NCBI RefSeq assembly: GCF_011007365.1
Contig: NZ_WFKM01000010.1
Location: forward strand, 1 to 64,000
Source of the DNA: Sphingobacterium sp. xlx-96
GTDB lineage: Bacteria > Bacteroidota > Bacteroidia > Sphingobacteriales > Sphingobacteriaceae
Direction of reading: 5' to 3'
Length of the DNA: 64,000 nt
Positions within the stretch are counted from its first letter, which is position 1, and each line of letters starts with the position of its first letter. A program made the translations under genes and the position numbers. Below are positions 27,303 through 36,925 of the stretch, in pieces. Under the pieces are notes generated by a model that saw only the letters and a program-made list of their open reading frames with translations, did not search any database and had not been told where the DNA came from.

Positions 27303-28271
27303 TCAGGTCTTGAGCTTCCCAGGAGAAATACCATAGTATTTCTTGAAGGCACTGCTAAAGTTATTTTGGTGTCCATAGCCCGTAAGGAATGCGACTTCAT
27401 AAACAGATAGCTTATCTTCCAGAAGATATGACCTTGCTTTCTCCATACGCACGCGCGTGAGGTAATCGTGTATAGTGACTGAAAAGTACTCTTTAAAATC
27501 CTTTCGGAGTTTGCTTTCACTCGTAAGCACTTCACAGGCTAACTCCCGTTGGGTCGGCGGATTAGCAATGCGCTGCTCTAAAATTTGTCTGGCTAGCTCC
27601 AGACGTTCGACATCGCTATCGTTGAACTGTGTCGGCACCTGACTGGATCTCTCATTATATTGTTCAAACTGATACATTAACAGTTCGACAATGCGGGATT
27701 CGGTATGTAATCGCCTTATTTCGCCTGTCTTTTTCGATTCGATAAGCTCAGAGATCGTGTGTTGCATTTCATAAGTCGCCATTAGGTCATCTTCCGAAAA
27801 ACTGACATACTCCCCCTTTTCTATAGCAGTAACAAAATCCCGATGTAATACCGAATCTCTTTTAATCAGGTTAAGATAGTAAGCTTTGGAGATAACCGCA
27901 ATAAAATAATTGTATTCGATACCTTCCTTTACCTCATGGACAGACTGCACGGATGGAATATAGCGTATATTATGTCTGCTCATACCAAATGGCATCTTAT
28001 CGTCTATCGCTTTATAGAAAATAAACTGACTGGTAATGGCCTCCCCCTCCACCTCAGTATGTACCTGTACGGGTTGTTCAAAATACATACGACTATGTAA
28101 AATAAAAAGACCGCTCGTAGATAGTTGAAAATTATGCATACGAACGGGCTTTCGATCTATATCCAAACGCTGTTCTACCAAAGGTTTATCCGGCACATAA
28201 CTATCCGGAATTTCTTCAATAAAAAGCCATTCATCAAATTCTACTATTTTACTTTTTATCAACATACCCAA
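27303..28271 (-). CDS. AraC-family transcription regulator
   Basis: The 322-aa protein has an N-terminal sensing region of about 215 residues and a C-terminal AraC double HTH (NPPTQRELACEVLTSESKL and DKLSVYEVAFLTGYGHQNNF, ending YYGISPGKL). The long N-terminus without a cupin motif resembles PchR-type regulators of iron and siderophore genes. It lies 64 nt beyond the end of the heme-uptake genes on the same strand, so it may regulate the heme locus. The ligand is not evident. Confidence 0.85.
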   Translation of the reverse strand: MGMLIKSKIVEFDEWLFIEEIPDSYVPDKPLVEQRLDIDRKPVRMHNFQLSTSGLFILHSRMYFEQPVQVHTEVEGEAITSQFIFYKAIDDKMPFGMSRHNIRYIPSVQSVHEVKEGIEYNYFIAVISKAYYLNLIKRDSVLHRDFVTAIEKGEYVSFSEDDLMATYEMQHTISELIESKKTGEIRRLHTESRIVELLMYQFEQYNERSSQVPTQFNDSDVERLELARQILEQRIANPPTQRELACEVLTSESKLRKDFKEYFSVTIHDYLTRVRMEKARSYLLEDKLSVYEVAFLTGYGHQNNFSSAFKKYYGISPGKLKT

Positions 28272-28335
28272 GCAATTCCTAGTGCGATAAAGATATCGTT
28301 TTTCCTATAACAAAACACTCTTATTTAAATTCTTT

Positions 28336-30051
28336 CTAAACAACAGAGTTCTTATTACATTTACCTAACACTTCATCCCAATTCTCCTGTATTATAATGT
28401 AACTTGCCTGAAGTGTTAGGATAAGATCGTCATAGTTATTAAAAAGCTCGATGACTACCGGACCTTTGAAATGATCATCCTCCCGAGACACGATCCTTCC
28501 TATATTTTGCCATACGATTTCCAACTCGAATGTCGGTTCCTTAATGATATATCTACTTCCTTGGTCAATCAGGTTGAACACTACCCCTGTATACGACTGT
28601 TCGCATCCTCCATTGAGCAGTTTGATGGACACGGGAGTCTTTTTGGCAGCACATAATGCTAAAATCTTGCGAAATTGACTCATAGATTGATAATATTGAT
28701 CCTCCTTTGGTTTGGATACTTCTATGGTGCGATCCGAAAAACAGTGCTCCCATCCATTGTCCCCGTTTTCAGTAAGAATCAGGTCTTTCATTCCCTCAGA
28801 ACGATCTGCATCATTCTGCTCATCGGACAAAGAAATAGCATGTAGCTCCATGCCATTTTTATTAAAAAAACGCAATGCCCTTCCGCTTTCATTTTCGATC
28901 AATAGACCTATATGCCAATGGTTAAAAAGAAAAGCTAAGTCAAAATCTCCTGCAAATACTGCCTTTTTTCCGGATTCATAGCTATGTAAGGTATAACCAC
29001 CAACCAACGTATGCTTGACTCCCTTAGCACCTGAACATATACGTACCTTACCTAAGGTTGGCAATATTTCAGTTAACAGATCAAAATCGGTTCTAAATAC
29101 TTTCGTGTTATTTCTCTTGTCAAGACGCCAGATTTCAAACTCAGAGATACCGACTTGGCAAGCCAACTCTTCTGCTGACAAATAGGGTGACTTATCAATC
29201 AACAAATCTAACGTCCTTTCCGTTGTCATATTTGACTCACTTGTCAATAAGGAATTAAAAACTAATGCATCAAGTACTAGTTCTTCTAGCTTCACATAAG
29301 GTTTGAGTGTCTTGGAACTCAGCTCCACAACAGATTCTACAGAAAAGATAGTATAGATATCTTTTGTATTGAGAACTTCTATTGGAGTTCCGTCAAGGAG
29401 CTTTCGACCATTCTTCAACATAATTATCCGATCGGCATATATAGCAGCAAAATTGACATCATGTACAATCAATACGACCATAAATCCACGTCGGGCCAAT
29501 GCCTTGGCAATAGCTAAAACTTTCTGTTGGTACCTCAGATCCAACGCCGATATGGGCTCATCCAATAACAACAAACTATCCTTATTATCCCAGATTTGGG
29601 CAAGCACTCGCGCTAGCTGAACGCGTTGTTGCTCACCTCCCGACAAACTCAAAAAAGTACGATCTTCCAATGATTTCACCCCACACAAATTCATCACCTC
29701 TTCGACGATCAGTATGTCATTAGCAGATGGACTGGATTTAAAATGAGGATAGCGTCCCATCATCACGATCTCGCTCACCTTGAAGGCCAGTGTCATCTGT
29801 TGCTGCTGGCTCAGCATAGCGCGACACCGGGACAGTTCTTTCATGTCATATTGATCCAATGTCTTGCCATTCAACAGCACAGCTCCCTCCGTTGGCTTCT
29901 TATCACCACAAAGCACGCCCATCAATGTAGACTTTCCTGCCCCATTAGCACCAAGTATAGCCAATACTTCTCCTTTCCTCATCTGAAAGGAGATATCTTT
30001 GAGCAGCCTTCTGCCTTTTATCTCATATGATAGCTTTTCAACACGTAGCAT
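28336..30051 (-). CDS. hmuV: heme ABC transporter ATPase fused to a HemS/HmuS-like heme-handling protein
   Basis: Residues 1 to about 260 are a FecE/HmuV-type ATPase: Walker A GANGAGKST (34-42), Q-loop SQQQQ, signature LSGGEQQR, Walker B LLLLDEP and the switch HDVNF. From about Met275 the chain resembles the hemin-degrading or heme-carrier protein HemS/HmuS: YLSAEELACQVGISE, the LPTLGKVRICSGAK block, then a second lobe with KLLNGGCEQSYTGVV. Normally these are two genes. The fusion would couple heme import directly to its cytoplasmic acceptor. The permease gene ends 15 nt upstream. Confidence 0.88.
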   Translation of the reverse strand: MLRVEKLSYEIKGRRLLKDISFQMRKGEVLAILGANGAGKSTLMGVLCGDKKPTEGAVLLNGKTLDQYDMKELSRCRAMLSQQQQMTLAFKVSEIVMMGRYPHFKSSPSANDILIVEEVMNLCGVKSLEDRTFLSLSGGEQQRVQLARVLAQIWDNKDSLLLLDEPISALDLRYQQKVLAIAKALARRGFMVVLIVHDVNFAAIYADRIIMLKNGRKLLDGTPIEVLNTKDIYTIFSVESVVELSSKTLKPYVKLEELVLDALVFNSLLTSESNMTTERTLDLLIDKSPYLSAEELACQVGISEFEIWRLDKRNNTKVFRTDFDLLTEILPTLGKVRICSGAKGVKHTLVGGYTLHSYESGKKAVFAGDFDLAFLFNHWHIGLLIENESGRALRFFNKNGMELHAISLSDEQNDADRSEGMKDLILTENGDNGWEHCFSDRTIEVSKPKEDQYYQSMSQFRKILALCAAKKTPVSIKLLNGGCEQSYTGVVFNLIDQGSRYIIKEPTFELEIVWQNIGRIVSREDDHFKGPVVIELFNNYDDLILTLQASYIIIQENWDEVLGKCNKNSVV

Positions 30052-30066
30052 AAGCTGCTTATTTTA

Positions 30067-31098
30067 TTATTTATCCTTTATTAAAATATATAAAAATACA
30101 GGTGTTCCCAATAATGCAGTAATCACACCTATGGGCAATTCAATCGGAGCGATCAATACCCGAGAGAGTACATCTGCTAGGGTCAGTACCACCGCTCCCA
30201 GTAACATAGATCCTGTGAGTACGTATTTATGGTCTGAACCACCCATTAGACGTATGATATGAGGTACCAGTAGACCCACAAAACCAATGATACCCGATAC
30301 CGCCACCGAAGCTCCGACAGCTAATGTCGACAACACGATTACCCAAAGCTTTACCCGATCTGTACGCATCCCCAGCAGATCTGCTTGTAACTCCCCTAAA
30401 GCAAAAGCATTCAAAGCCTTACCATAAAACGGTAGGACGATGAGCGGAATCGCTATAAAAGGAAGAATTGCCATCACATTGTCCCAGGTAGCACCACCCA
30501 AACTCCCTAACATCCAGAAAGTGATAGTTCGCAGCTGTTGTTCGGTCGCCATATAAGTCATCAGCCCTGTTAGCGCTCCAGCAAAAGCATTGATAGCCAT
30601 ACCAGCCAACAACATGGTGGTTACATTGGTCTTACCTTCCTTACGGGCTATCTGATAGACCACAAATGCCGTAAGCCCAGCCCCAAAGAAAGCTCCGAAA
30701 GCTAATAAGTAATAACCTAACCATTTGGCAAGACTATGGAATACCAACGTTTCCATAGCAATAATCATCACGGCAAATAAAGACGCTCCGGAAGAGATCC
30801 CAATTAGTCCCGGCTCTGCCAATGGATTACGAAATATCCCTTGAATAGCAGCTCCTGATACACCTAGTGCAGCGCCGACCAACAAGCCTAGCAACACTCT
30901 CGGCATACGGATTATAAAGAGTACATTGTCATGTGTCACATCAAGACCTATATCTTGAAGCAGACCCAATCTGCTAGCAATAAGACGAAGAATATCGTCG
31001 ACCGGAATATAATAAGCTCCTAATCCTAGAGCAACTATGGCAATCACCATAGTAACTACAGCCAATACGATTAAAATAATACGCTGCTTTCTCTCCAC
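30067..31098 (-). CDS. hmuU: heme ABC transporter permease (FecCD family)
   Basis: The 343-aa polytopic protein has about ten transmembrane helices and the FecCD hallmarks: RMPRVLLGLLVGAALGVSGA near the start, NPLAEPGLIGISSGA, and GIIGFVGLLVPHIIRL near the end, where it contacts the ATPase. It forms the inner-membrane channel that moves heme received from the binding protein. It lies 9 nt after the binding-protein gene and 15 nt before the fused ATPase gene, so the three are one transcript. Confidence 0.92.
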   Translation of the reverse strand: MERKQRIILIVLAVVTMVIAIVALGLGAYYIPVDDILRLIASRLGLLQDIGLDVTHDNVLFIIRMPRVLLGLLVGAALGVSGAAIQGIFRNPLAEPGLIGISSGASLFAVMIIAMETLVFHSLAKWLGYYLLAFGAFFGAGLTAFVVYQIARKEGKTNVTTMLLAGMAINAFAGALTGLMTYMATEQQLRTITFWMLGSLGGATWDNVMAILPFIAIPLIVLPFYGKALNAFALGELQADLLGMRTDRVKLWVIVLSTLAVGASVAVSGIIGFVGLLVPHIIRLMGGSDHKYVLTGSMLLGAVVLTLADVLSRVLIAPIELPIGVITALLGTPVFLYILIKDK

Positions 31099-31107
31099 TG
31101 CATCTCC

Positions 31108-31962
31108 TTATCTTAAATTCATCATATCGACTATCCCCTTGTGTAGTTCCATAACAGCTTCGGGCAGACGTGTACTAAAATTGACAAGTAACGAGGGGTT
31201 CATAACCAAAATACGCTTATATTTTCCAGCTTCTGTAATGCGTACTCCTGGTAACTTCAGCATCGCTTCTTTACCACCGATGCTACTTAAGCCAAAATCA
31301 AACATTAGGATAATGTCGGGATTCGCATCGACCAGCGATTCGGTGGTATAGGGTTTAAAATCAGAAAATTCCTGAACTGCATTTTTTGCTCCAGCCAATT
31401 CAATCATCGCATCCAGACTACTCCCCTTACCCGCTACACTCATCGTCCCTGTACCTCTCGCATATATAAATAGAATCTTTGGTTTTGGCGATCCTTTTCC
31501 CTCGTCAACAACCACTTCCAATGTACGATCGAGACTCAATCTCGTCCGTTCTACCACGACTTTGCCCTCGGCCGTTTTTCCAAGTGCATCTGCTATATCC
31601 TGAATAAATTTAAATGCTCCCTTGACAGCGTATTCTTGCTTCAGTGCCACAAATTTTATTCCCGATTTACGGATCTGCTGTACAACGGCAGTCGAGACTT
31701 CTCCTTCAATCGCTAATACTAAGGTAGGCTTGGAAGCCAATATACCTTCTGCCGAGATCGAACGGTTTTTACTGACACGGGGAAGTGCAGCAGCAGCTTT
31801 AGGTGATACACTGGTCACATCTGTTGCTACCACCGAATTACCTAATCCCAAGGCATATACTGTTTCTGTAATCGAACTACTTAACGTAATTACCCGTGCA
31901 TAATCTGCTTTAACAGCAAGCACACATAGTAAACAAACCCACACAATAACAAATCTTCTCAT
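31108..31962 (-). CDS. hmuT: periplasmic heme-binding protein of ABC transporter
   Basis: The 284-aa protein has a signal peptide (MRRFVIVWVCLLCVLAVKA) and a two-lobe cluster A-2/BtuF-like fold: VITLSSSITETVYALGLGN, KPTLVLAIEGE, and KPKILFIYARGTGTMSVAGKG followed by DANPDIILMFDFGL. This matches HmuT proteins that pass heme to HmuU. It is the first gene of the leftward heme transport operon, divergent from the TonB receptor. Confidence 0.9.
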   Translation of the reverse strand: MRRFVIVWVCLLCVLAVKADYARVITLSSSITETVYALGLGNSVVATDVTSVSPKAAAALPRVSKNRSISAEGILASKPTLVLAIEGEVSTAVVQQIRKSGIKFVALKQEYAVKGAFKFIQDIADALGKTAEGKVVVERTRLSLDRTLEVVVDEGKGSPKPKILFIYARGTGTMSVAGKGSSLDAMIELAGAKNAVQEFSDFKPYTTESLVDANPDIILMFDFGLSSIGGKEAMLKLPGVRITEAGKYKRILVMNPSLLVNFSTRLPEAVMELHKGIVDMMNLR

Positions 31963-32293
31963 TTAAATCTATTTTATATCTTCTATTTTTTATGTTCATT
32001 CCTAAACAAGTTTATTTGCGACAAAGTCTTTCCTACTCCAAACCTGCTACAAAGCAAATCAATAATAAGTCTAAATACAAATAATTATAATAATGCCGCT
32101 TTAACAACAAACCTGCTAAAATCAACCATAAACAACTATAAAACAAATAATTGAAAAAAAATAAAACAGAGATAATAGACTTATTCTGAAACGAATTGAA
32201 TATAATTTTTGACATTTTTCATAGACGATTATTGAATATGTTTTAGTTCTTTTGTTATACTATTTAGAATTAGTAAAAATAAAAACAACATTC
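31963..32293. other. AT-rich divergent regulatory gap of the heme locus
   Basis: This gap separates hmuT (leftward) from the TonB receptor (rightward) and must hold both promoters. It is very AT-rich, with words such as AATAATTATAATAATG at 32079-32094 that loosely recall an iron-regulator (Fur) site, but no convincing full operator or -7/-33 pair could be assigned by eye. No gene is supported. Confidence 0.4.
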
Positions 32294-34666
32294 TTGAACA
32301 AGCGAATTATACTTTATTTTTTCATTTGTACGCTTTCGGTCACATATGCTTCTTTAACTTATGGACAACAGCGGTTAAGTTTCACTGGAACTATTGTCGA
32401 TAGCCTAAACAAACCTTTACAAGGTGCTACAATAACCTTATTCCCAGACAATAAAATCTATAAAACCGGCTCAGATGGACTCTTCTGTTTCGACAAGCTC
32501 TATGCGGGAAGCTACCGGTTTTCTGTGAGCATGATGGGGTATCAATCTTTGACCGATTCGCTCGATCTGGAAGATACTAATCAATATAGACGTCTCCAGC
32601 TCCTAAACCTTTCAAATTCGATAGAAGAGGTAGGTGTCAGTACCAAAATACGTGCGGTAGACAACCTCATAAAGCCTGAACAGGCCGCTATGCCTGTCAA
32701 AATCATCACAAAACGTGAAATAGAACTTATGGGGAGCCGTAGACTCGACGAAGTGATGAAAGAGCAAACCGGAGTAGCTATTGTCAATGATATAACAGGA
32801 GGTTCGAGAGCTGTGGGTGTACAGATACAGGGCTTCAGCAGCAATTACGTGATGGTACTAGTGGATGGCCAACCTATGCTGGGTCGAACCGGCGGTAGTT
32901 TTGATCTCTCCCGCATCTCTGTAACCAATATTGAACGTATCGAGATTATCAAAGGTGCTTCTTCCTGCTTGTATGGTAGCGATGCCTTAGGTGGAGCTAT
33001 CAACATAGTCACTAGACACGGCGCTTTGACACCTCAGGCTCATGCATCCTTCTTATACGGTACGCTCAACACTATAGACGCTACTTTAGAAGCGGAAACT
33101 CCTTTTGTAAATCAACGGGGTAGTGTCGTCGTATCTGGAAATTACTACCGCACCGATGGCTTTAATACAGATAGCAAACATCTCGATAGCAAGAGTACGA
33201 CCTACCCTCCTTATACAAACTATAGTATACAGGGCAGATCCCGTTATCGCACCAGTAAGAACGGTACCTTAGGATTTGCCGGGCGATTTGCAGCTCGTGA
33301 ATCCGAGATGATCAATGCTTGGTCCGAACAATCGGCTCTTCAGGACAAACAACGCGATCAAGACATTAATCTATCAGCTAGCTATGACTATAATTTCAAA
33401 TCTGGTCTACGTAGTATGACACGCTATTATTATTCAAGATTTCATTCGGAGGTTACAGCACAATGGTTACAACAGGGGGGTCTCGCATCCGCCGAAGAAT
33501 TTGGACAGAATGTACACCGTATCGAACAACAGTTTGCTTATAGTCCTTTGACTCATTTAAAAGTTACAGGTGGCCTAGGCGCCAGCTTAGAGATCATGGA
33601 CAATCAGTCCCTCGATGAGAAGCGATCTCTTAACAGTGCATTTGTTTACCTTCAGAGCGAATGGAAACCCGTAGATAAGTTGTTCACTACCCTAGGCTTA
33701 CGATACGATCAGTCCAATGTTTATAATGGTCATCTCAGTCCTAGCTTAGGGCTGCAATACCAGCTTAGCCCCACATTCTTACTTAAAGCGGGTACCGGTG
33801 CTGGATTTAAAGCCCCTGATTATAAAATGCGCTATCAGGTATTTTTTAATCCTGCCGCCAATTATCTAGTTGTAGGTACGGAGCGTGTTAATGATATTTT
33901 ACAGAACATGGATCAAAATGGGGAACTAAGTTATCAAAACACGTATATGTTGAACTTGGTGTCTGGCAATCTCAAGGCAGAGACCAGCCTCTCCAACCAT
34001 GTTGGCTTTAGCTGGAATCCTTCGTCAAAATTACACACTGATTTTTCCTTATTTTACCACCGTATCAATAATCAAATCAATACGGTAGCAGTAGGAAATG
34101 GCACGAACATCGCAAAGATTTATAGTTACCGTAATCTCCCCAAAGCGATAAATAAAGGTTTTGAAGCATCTATAACATATCAGATGACAAAGAACTTACA
34201 GTTATCCGCGGGTTATCAATACCTTATTTCAAAAGATCTGAGTGTTCTTGATAGCATCGCAGCTGGAAACTATCCTTACAATCAGATCAATGCCCCTGCT
34301 ACAGGTGAATACCGAAGAAGTGAAAAATCGGATTATTGGGGTATTGAGGATCGATCCAGACATATGTTCAATCTGAAGGCACAGTATGAATACAGACCAT
34401 GGGGGCTTCATATCAATACCCGTATAAACTTCAGAAGCAGTACCCCTTTTCAAGAATTTAATGGCAACCAATTTATAGATCGTTATGACATCTTTGTCCC
34501 CTACCTCACGCTGGTCAACGTAACCTTCGAAAAAAGCATTATGGACAGAAGGCTTACATTTCGTCTGATCGGTGATAACCTATTCGACTTTACGAGTCGT
34601 TATCTACTGGGACAGCCAGGGAGAGTACTCATGAGTGGAATTAGCTACCGCTGGATGAAGAAGTAA
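32294..34666 (+). CDS. hmuR: TonB-dependent heme/hemoprotein receptor (HmuR-like)
   Basis: The frame has no suitable ATG; TTG at 32294 gives a good signal peptide (NKRIILYFFICTLSVTYAS), while TTG at 32252 adds 14 residues. A carboxypeptidase-like beta-sandwich (SFTGTIVDSLNKPLQGATITL) precedes the plug domain (EEVGVSTKIRAVD, IVNDITGGSRAVGVQIQGFS) and a 22-strand barrel ending in FRLIGDNLFDFTSRYLLGQP. The GAGFKAPDYKMRYQVFFNP segment resembles the FRAP box of heme receptors. The context of HmuY, HmuTUV and heme oxygenase supports heme as substrate. Confidence 0.88.
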   Translation: MNKRIILYFFICTLSVTYASLTYGQQRLSFTGTIVDSLNKPLQGATITLFPDNKIYKTGSDGLFCFDKLYAGSYRFSVSMMGYQSLTDSLDLEDTNQYRRLQLLNLSNSIEEVGVSTKIRAVDNLIKPEQAAMPVKIITKREIELMGSRRLDEVMKEQTGVAIVNDITGGSRAVGVQIQGFSSNYVMVLVDGQPMLGRTGGSFDLSRISVTNIERIEIIKGASSCLYGSDALGGAINIVTRHGALTPQAHASFLYGTLNTIDATLEAETPFVNQRGSVVVSGNYYRTDGFNTDSKHLDSKSTTYPPYTNYSIQGRSRYRTSKNGTLGFAGRFAARESEMINAWSEQSALQDKQRDQDINLSASYDYNFKSGLRSMTRYYYSRFHSEVTAQWLQQGGLASAEEFGQNVHRIEQQFAYSPLTHLKVTGGLGASLEIMDNQSLDEKRSLNSAFVYLQSEWKPVDKLFTTLGLRYDQSNVYNGHLSPSLGLQYQLSPTFLLKAGTGAGFKAPDYKMRYQVFFNPAANYLVVGTERVNDILQNMDQNGELSYQNTYMLNLVSGNLKAETSLSNHVGFSWNPSSKLHTDFSLFYHRINNQINTVAVGNGTNIAKIYSYRNLPKAINKGFEASITYQMTKNLQLSAGYQYLISKDLSVLDSIAAGNYPYNQINAPATGEYRRSEKSDYWGIEDRSRHMFNLKAQYEYRPWGLHINTRINFRSSTPFQEFNGNQFIDRYDIFVPYLTLVNVTFEKSIMDRRLTFRLIGDNLFDFTSRYLLGQPGRVLMSGISYRWMKK

Positions 34667-34712
34667 TCTAAATTATGTCGAAAATGAGTTGTAAAGAAAA
34701 GAACTATTAAAA

Positions 34713-35468
34713 ATGAAAACGATAACATTAATCATAGCGGAATGTGCAGTATGGCTTTCTTACCGGAAAATCGGACAATGTCTATTCGCTGTCTCTTTTA
34801 TCTTTCTTCTAGGCTCATGCGGCAAGGACAAAGATTACAGCATCGGACTGGAAGATGGTAACAGTACCGTCATCAAAGATCTACCCGGCGATGTCGACGC
34901 ATCCATGAGCGAAGGTACAGACGGCAAGGAAAAACGTCCTTTTCAAACCTTTCTCTTTCGCTTTCGAGACCAAAAGCAGATATGGATCAAAACAAAGAGC
35001 GATTCGGCTCAGTGGTTGAAATCAAAAGAATGGGATATAGCATTTACCGGCCCTTACAACTCGGAGATCTTTATTAATAATAGCCACGATCCCTTCAACC
35101 CCGGTCATGGCGGAAGTGCAGATTGTACAGCAGTGATCCTGTTAAAACAATCTTATCAAAGTGTAAACCAAGCTCCTTCAGATCAAGAATTTGACGAAAA
35201 TGAGACTGGCAAAATCGGATGGGCCTCCAATCCTGAATCACTCGGATGGTTTCAGTACAGCATCTCTACACATCTCATGCAGGCACTACCCAATCGTACC
35301 TATGCAATACGACTTCCGGATGGAAGATATGCTAAGCTACAACTGATAAACGCTTACAAAGGCAATCCGAGCGCCGTGACCAATATGAACTGGCCAGCCC
35401 CCTACTTTACATTTAAATATTATGTACAACAGGACGGAAGTAAAAACTTAGACACAAGAACATTATAG
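34713..35468 (+). CDS. hmuY: HmuY-family heme-binding lipoprotein
   Basis: The 251-aa protein has a lipobox (LLGSCGK) after a rather long N-terminus and a beta-rich HmuY fold (FQTFLFRFRDQKQIWIKTKS, KEWDIAFTGPYNSEIFINN, PDGRYAKLQLINAYKG). HmuY proteins take heme from host or environmental hemoproteins at the surface and hand it to the TonB receptor encoded just upstream, 46 nt away. The heme ligands of the family cannot be fixed by eye. Confidence 0.88.
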   Translation: MKTITLIIAECAVWLSYRKIGQCLFAVSFIFLLGSCGKDKDYSIGLEDGNSTVIKDLPGDVDASMSEGTDGKEKRPFQTFLFRFRDQKQIWIKTKSDSAQWLKSKEWDIAFTGPYNSEIFINNSHDPFNPGHGGSADCTAVILLKQSYQSVNQAPSDQEFDENETGKIGWASNPESLGWFQYSISTHLMQALPNRTYAIRLPDGRYAKLQLINAYKGNPSAVTNMNWPAPYFTFKYYVQQDGSKNLDTRTL

Positions 35469-35493
35469 AACAATTTAAAAATTATATAAAACC

Positions 35494-36078
35494 ATGAACA
35501 GATTATTTAAAGCGGCAGCACTGTTATGTGCTTTGGTCGTAGGATTTACCTCATGTAGTAAGGATGACGTAAGCCACCAGAAAAAGCTGAGCGATGCTAC
35601 TGCTACTACAGCAACAGCCACTACACAGCTGCCATCAGGAGTCAAGGTTTATTACGATTTCAAAACAAATTCTAAACAGGAAGAAGACAAAAGTATGATA
35701 AACCTTTCAGGCATGTAGGGCTCTACCTTATATAACAGCTCAGCTGGAAATTATAAAATGGCTTATTTTGATAAGGAAAATGTAAGTATAGAAAAGTTGA
35801 CACTATCTGCGGTGTTAAGTTCAGATATTTCAGCTACAGATAAACTAAATATCGACGCATCCAGTGCAGGAACCCCTGCTACTGGACCAACGTGGATTAT
35901 CTACAACTTTAAGAACAATCGTGCAGTCTACCCTACACCGAATCAATACATTGTTATGTATAAGGGAGAAAAACTGAACGATAACGCTGATGAGCTTTAC
36001 ATGATCCAAACTGCAGGTATCACTACCATCAATGGTAATGCGACTTACAATCTAAACTTTAAGAAGTTCACAAAATAG
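35494..36078 (+). pseudogene. HmuY-associated lipoprotein with an in-frame amber codon
   Basis: The frame starts as a lipoprotein (lipobox VGFTSCSK), carries PSGVKVYYDFKTNSKQEED, meets TAG at 35716-35718, and goes on without frame change (GSTLYNSSAGNYKMAYF) to TAA at 36076-36078. The reconstructed 194-residue protein looks intact apart from this one codon. It lies 25 nt after hmuY and before a terminator, so it belonged to the receptor operon and probably had a surface heme role. A sequencing error or stop-codon readthrough would also explain it. Confidence 0.75.
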
Positions 36079-36137
36079 TAATTGACAGAATACATAGTCG
36101 TGTTTTCGTTGACTCGAAGTTTAAATTAATCGACGAT

Positions 36138-36163
36138 AGCGAAAGATATATACTATCGCTTTT
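36138..36163 (+). terminator. hairpin terminator after the heme receptor operon
   Basis: AGCGAAAG (36138-36145) pairs with CTATCGCT (36153-36160) with one mismatch, and a short T-run follows. It closes the hmuR-hmuY transcript before the heme oxygenase gene. Confidence 0.55.
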
Positions 36164-36251
36164 CATACACGATAAATCAAAAATCAGCTTAAAAGGAAAG
36201 AAATAAATACGAATCTTTGTATAGGATCGTTGTAAAATAAAACAGAAAACT

Positions 36252-36815
36252 ATGTTAAGTCAAAATATCGAAGAAAGCACGCATGCCGCTCACCAAAAAA
36301 CAGAGGGTATCGTGGTACGTCAATTGAAAGCAATCCGTTCGGAAGCGGACTATGCGGAAGTCTTAAAAGGATTTTACGCCTATTTCCGCGCTGTAGAAGA
36401 CAATATTGTTCCTTTCGTAACTACAGCAATATTACCAGATCTTGGTGACCGTCGTAACTCTTCTTATATCAAAAATGATATTGAAGCTCTCGGGGGCAAC
36501 GTAGATAACCTCCCAGAGGCTACTGCTCCAACCGTGAAAAATGTGTTGGAAGCCCTAAGCTCCTTATACGTACTTGAGGGATCTGTTATGGGAGGCCCTT
36601 ATATTGTGCAGATGCTCAACAAATATGGTATCGAGCGAGGCACGTCATTTTTCGAAGGCTACGGTGCCAATAGCGGACAGATGTGGGCCGGATTCACTTC
36701 CGTATTAAACCAACATGGTGAAAATCCAGAAACACATCAGATAGCTATTGATATGGCCAATCAGACATTTGAACAATTTGGAGAAGTTTTTTCTGGAATA
36801 CTGTCAACAAATTAA
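36252..36815 (+). CDS. biliverdin-producing heme oxygenase
   Basis: The 187-aa all-helical protein matches bacterial heme oxygenases: an N-terminal STHAAHQKTE with the proximal histidine (His11 or His14), the SSLYVLEGSVMGGPYI segment with the distal-helix glycines, and FEGYGANSGQMWAGF. It opens heme to biliverdin, CO and iron in the cytoplasm. It sits after the heme receptor genes behind a terminator, so it likely has its own promoter but serves the same pathway. Confidence 0.92.
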   Translation: MLSQNIEESTHAAHQKTEGIVVRQLKAIRSEADYAEVLKGFYAYFRAVEDNIVPFVTTAILPDLGDRRNSSYIKNDIEALGGNVDNLPEATAPTVKNVLEALSSLYVLEGSVMGGPYIVQMLNKYGIERGTSFFEGYGANSGQMWAGFTSVLNQHGENPETHQIAIDMANQTFEQFGEVFSGILSTN

Positions 36816-36826
36816 TAAGTAATAAC

Positions 36827-36853
36827 ATTAAGCAGCTTTAAAAGCTGCTTAAT
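36827..36853 (+). terminator. hairpin terminator after heme oxygenase
   Basis: ATTAAGCAGCTTT and AAAGCTGCTTAAT form a 13-bp inverted repeat directly after the gene; the central bases open to form the loop, and a weak T tract lies within the repeat itself. Confidence 0.65.
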
Positions 36854-36925
36854 TGTCTAGATCAACCCAATCCAAATTCGATTGCTTATCTTTACCTTGG
36901 ATCTAGCAAGATAAAGAATAAATTA

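Noticed and set aside
32033..32215. 60-aa hydrophobic minus-strand frame
   Set aside because: AT-rich antisense of the divergent heme promoter region; hydrophobicity follows from base composition.
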